Below, piece by piece: positions 13,996 to 14,969 of a DNA stretch of 14,969 bases (its first letter is position 1; the number at the start of each line of letters is the position of its first letter). The notes below the pieces were generated by a model. It was not told the origin of the DNA, did no database searches, and saw only the letters and a program-made list of their open reading frames with translations. This stretch comes from an uncultured Acidobacteriota bacterium. GTDB lineage: Bacteria > Acidobacteriota > Vicinamibacteria > Vicinamibacterales > SCN-69-37. The position numbers and the translations under genes are program-made. The stretch covers positions 1-14,969 of the forward strand of contig CALFMR010000043.1 in assembly GCA_937880585.1 (NCBI GenBank), read 5' to 3'.

Positions 13996-14829
13996 ATGAC
14001 CAACAAGATCGTCATCGCTGTCGCCAACCAGAAAGGCGGGGTCGGCAAAACCACCACCGCCATCAACCTCGGCGCCTCGCTCGCGCTCGCCGAACAGCGC
14101 GTTCTGCTCATCGACCTCGACCCCCAGGGCAACCTCACGAGCGGCATCGGCATGAAAGGACAGGCCGCCGCTGGCGGCACGGCCTACGAAGCCCTGCTCA
14201 GCGATACGCCCGACGCCGCGTCCGCCATCCTGCCGACTGGCGTCGACCACCTGTTCCTTCTGCCCGCCGACCATCACCTCACCGGCGCCGAAATCGAGCT
14301 CGTCACCGCCGACGCCCGCGAGCATCGTCTCGAACGTCTGTTGGCGCCGCTCCGCGATCAGTTCGACTGCATCTTCATCGACGCCCCGCCGTCGCTCGGA
14401 TTGCTGACCCTCAACGCCCTCGTCGCCGCCGACGCCGTCCTCATCCCGCTCAATGGCGAGTACTTCGCGCTCGAAGGCATTGCCGAACTGCTCTCGACGA
14501 TCGACCGCGTCCGCGCGGCGCTGAATCCGCGCCTCGCGATCGAGGGCGTGCTGCTCACGATGTACGACGAGCGGACGAATCTGGGACAGCAGGTGGGGGC
14601 GAACATCCGCGAGCACTTCGGCGACCGCGTCTACACGACGGTCATTCCGCGCAACATTCGCCTTGGTGAAGCGCCCAGCCACGGCCTGCCCGCGATCCTC
14701 TACGACGCGCGGTCGCGCGGCGCCGAGGCCTACGTCGCCCTTGCCCACGAATTTCTCGGCCGTCGTCGCACCGCGGCGGCCTCGCCGGCAGGCAGTGACG
14801 ACTCCGGCCCAGTGCCGAGCGCCGAGTAG
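13996..14829 (+). CDS. parA: Chromosome-partitioning ATPase ParA/Soj (277 aa)
   Basis: ParA is the deviant Walker-type ATPase that, with ParB-parS, separates newly copied origins; in Bacillus its homologue Soj also tunes DnaA. From the ATG at 13996 the protein starts MTNKIVIAVANQKGGVGKTT with the deviant Walker A (signature K13, catalytic K18), has Walker A' LLIDLDPQGN (D40, D42) and Walker B CIFIDAPPS (D129), and later RTNLGQQV and TVIPRNIRLGEAPSHGLP, all typical of chromosomal ParA. Where relatives often read PxQxEYFALEG, this one has PLNGEYFALEG (N153, G154). The last 25 or so residues are a low-complexity Ser/Ala/Pro tail. I rejected the 44-residue extension back through parS. The ribosome binding site is weak. 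parB follows after 102 bases. Confidence 0.96.
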   Translation: MTNKIVIAVANQKGGVGKTTTAINLGASLALAEQRVLLIDLDPQGNLTSGIGMKGQAAAGGTAYEALLSDTPDAASAILPTGVDHLFLLPADHHLTGAEIELVTADAREHRLERLLAPLRDQFDCIFIDAPPSLGLLTLNALVAADAVLIPLNGEYFALEGIAELLSTIDRVRAALNPRLAIEGVLLTMYDERTNLGQQVGANIREHFGDRVYTTVIPRNIRLGEAPSHGLPAILYDARSRGAEAYVALAHEFLGRRRTAAASPAGSDDSGPVPSAE

Positions 14830-14840
14830 GATCGAGTGGC

Positions 14841-14871
14841 GAACGTCGAATTTCGAACCATGAACGTCGAA
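14841..14871. repeat. Short GAACGTCGAA repeat tract between parA and parB
   Basis: GAACGTCGAA occurs at 14841-14850 and again at 14862-14871, starts 21 bp apart (about two helical turns), with TTTCGAACC between them containing the palindrome TTCGAA (14852-14857) and a further CGAAC at 14872-14876. A 12-bp perfect palindrome CCGCCGCGGCGG follows at 14883-14894. TTCGAA-based tracts of this look occur in intergenic DNA of several GC-rich soil bacteria, from memory; whether this is one of them or a local regulatory site is unresolved. Confidence 0.5.
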
Positions 14872-14931
14872 CGAACGAGGCGCCGCCGCGGCGGACGATA
14901 AGTCCCTGGATCGCATCGAAGGAACGCTGTC

Positions 14932-14969
14932 ATGGCAGACAAACGACCAGCACTTGGACGCGGACTGAG
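14932..14969 (+). CDS. parB: Chromosome-partitioning protein ParB, N-terminal fragment (cut by window edge)
   Basis: The ATG at 14932 opens MADKRPALGRGLS before the window ends. The KRPALGRGL segment is the conserved N-terminal box of chromosomal ParB/Spo0J, the arginine-containing motif that stimulates ParA ATP hydrolysis. A strong ribosome binding site GAAGGAA (14918-14924) lies 7 bases upstream, noticeably better than those of most genes here, which suggests ParB is made in larger amounts than ParA. Its expected binding sites, the two parS palindromes, are about 1-2 kb upstream. Confidence 0.93.
   Translation, partial: MADKRPALGRGL

Overview
The window is a bacterial chromosomal replication-origin neighbourhood, roughly two-thirds G+C. 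Every gene points away from a noncoding gap between dnaA and rpmH. The protein sequences look like an uncultured high-GC Acidobacteriota (Vicinamibacter-like). That placement is recalled family resemblance (DnaA signature GGKHHSTV, YidC style, RsmG motif GSGGGSP, and the methyltransferase family beside parAB); no search was run. All gene calls except one hypothetical-type methyltransferase are conserved housekeeping genes.

Left arm (1-5556, minus strand): dnaA, dnaN, gyrB and the first 44 codons of gyrA, read leftward from the origin. recF, which often lies between dnaN and gyrB, is absent. The dnaA-dnaN gap (3892-4203) holds a near-ideal -10 box for dnaN, a TTGAC/GTCAA inverted repeat, and a cluster of DnaA-box-like TGTGGAC sites.

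Origin (5557-5997): an AT-rich stretch (about 22% G+C by hand count) lies 27 bp from three DnaA boxes of the TTTTCCACA type, two of which form a near-perfect palindrome. A TTGACA promoter then serves rpmH. With the box cluster past the dnaA 3' end, the layout suggests an oriC with box clusters on both sides of dnaA.

Right arm (5998-14969, plus strand): rpmH-rnpA-yidD-yidC-khpB(jag)-mnmE-mnmG-rsmG is a tightly packed operon (overlaps or gaps of a few bases, except a 45-base rpmH-rnpA gap with a strong hairpin). It covers ribosomal protein L34, the RNase P protein, membrane protein insertion, an RNA-binding KH/R3H protein, tRNA wobble-uridine modification and 16S rRNA methylation. A SAM-dependent methyltransferase follows, flanked by two parS sites 924 bp apart, then parA and the first 13 codons of parB. 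Replication initiation, the sliding clamp, gyrase and origin segregation are therefore all encoded within 15 kb of the origin.

No wholly new multi-gene system is evident. The most unusual items are a sharply bounded 38-codon patch of low-GC codon use inside rsmG, the two-sided DnaA-box layout with a divergent DnaA recognition motif, the parS-flanked methyltransferase gene, the hairpin between rpmH and rnpA, and an Asn in place of the usual groove arginine of YidC.
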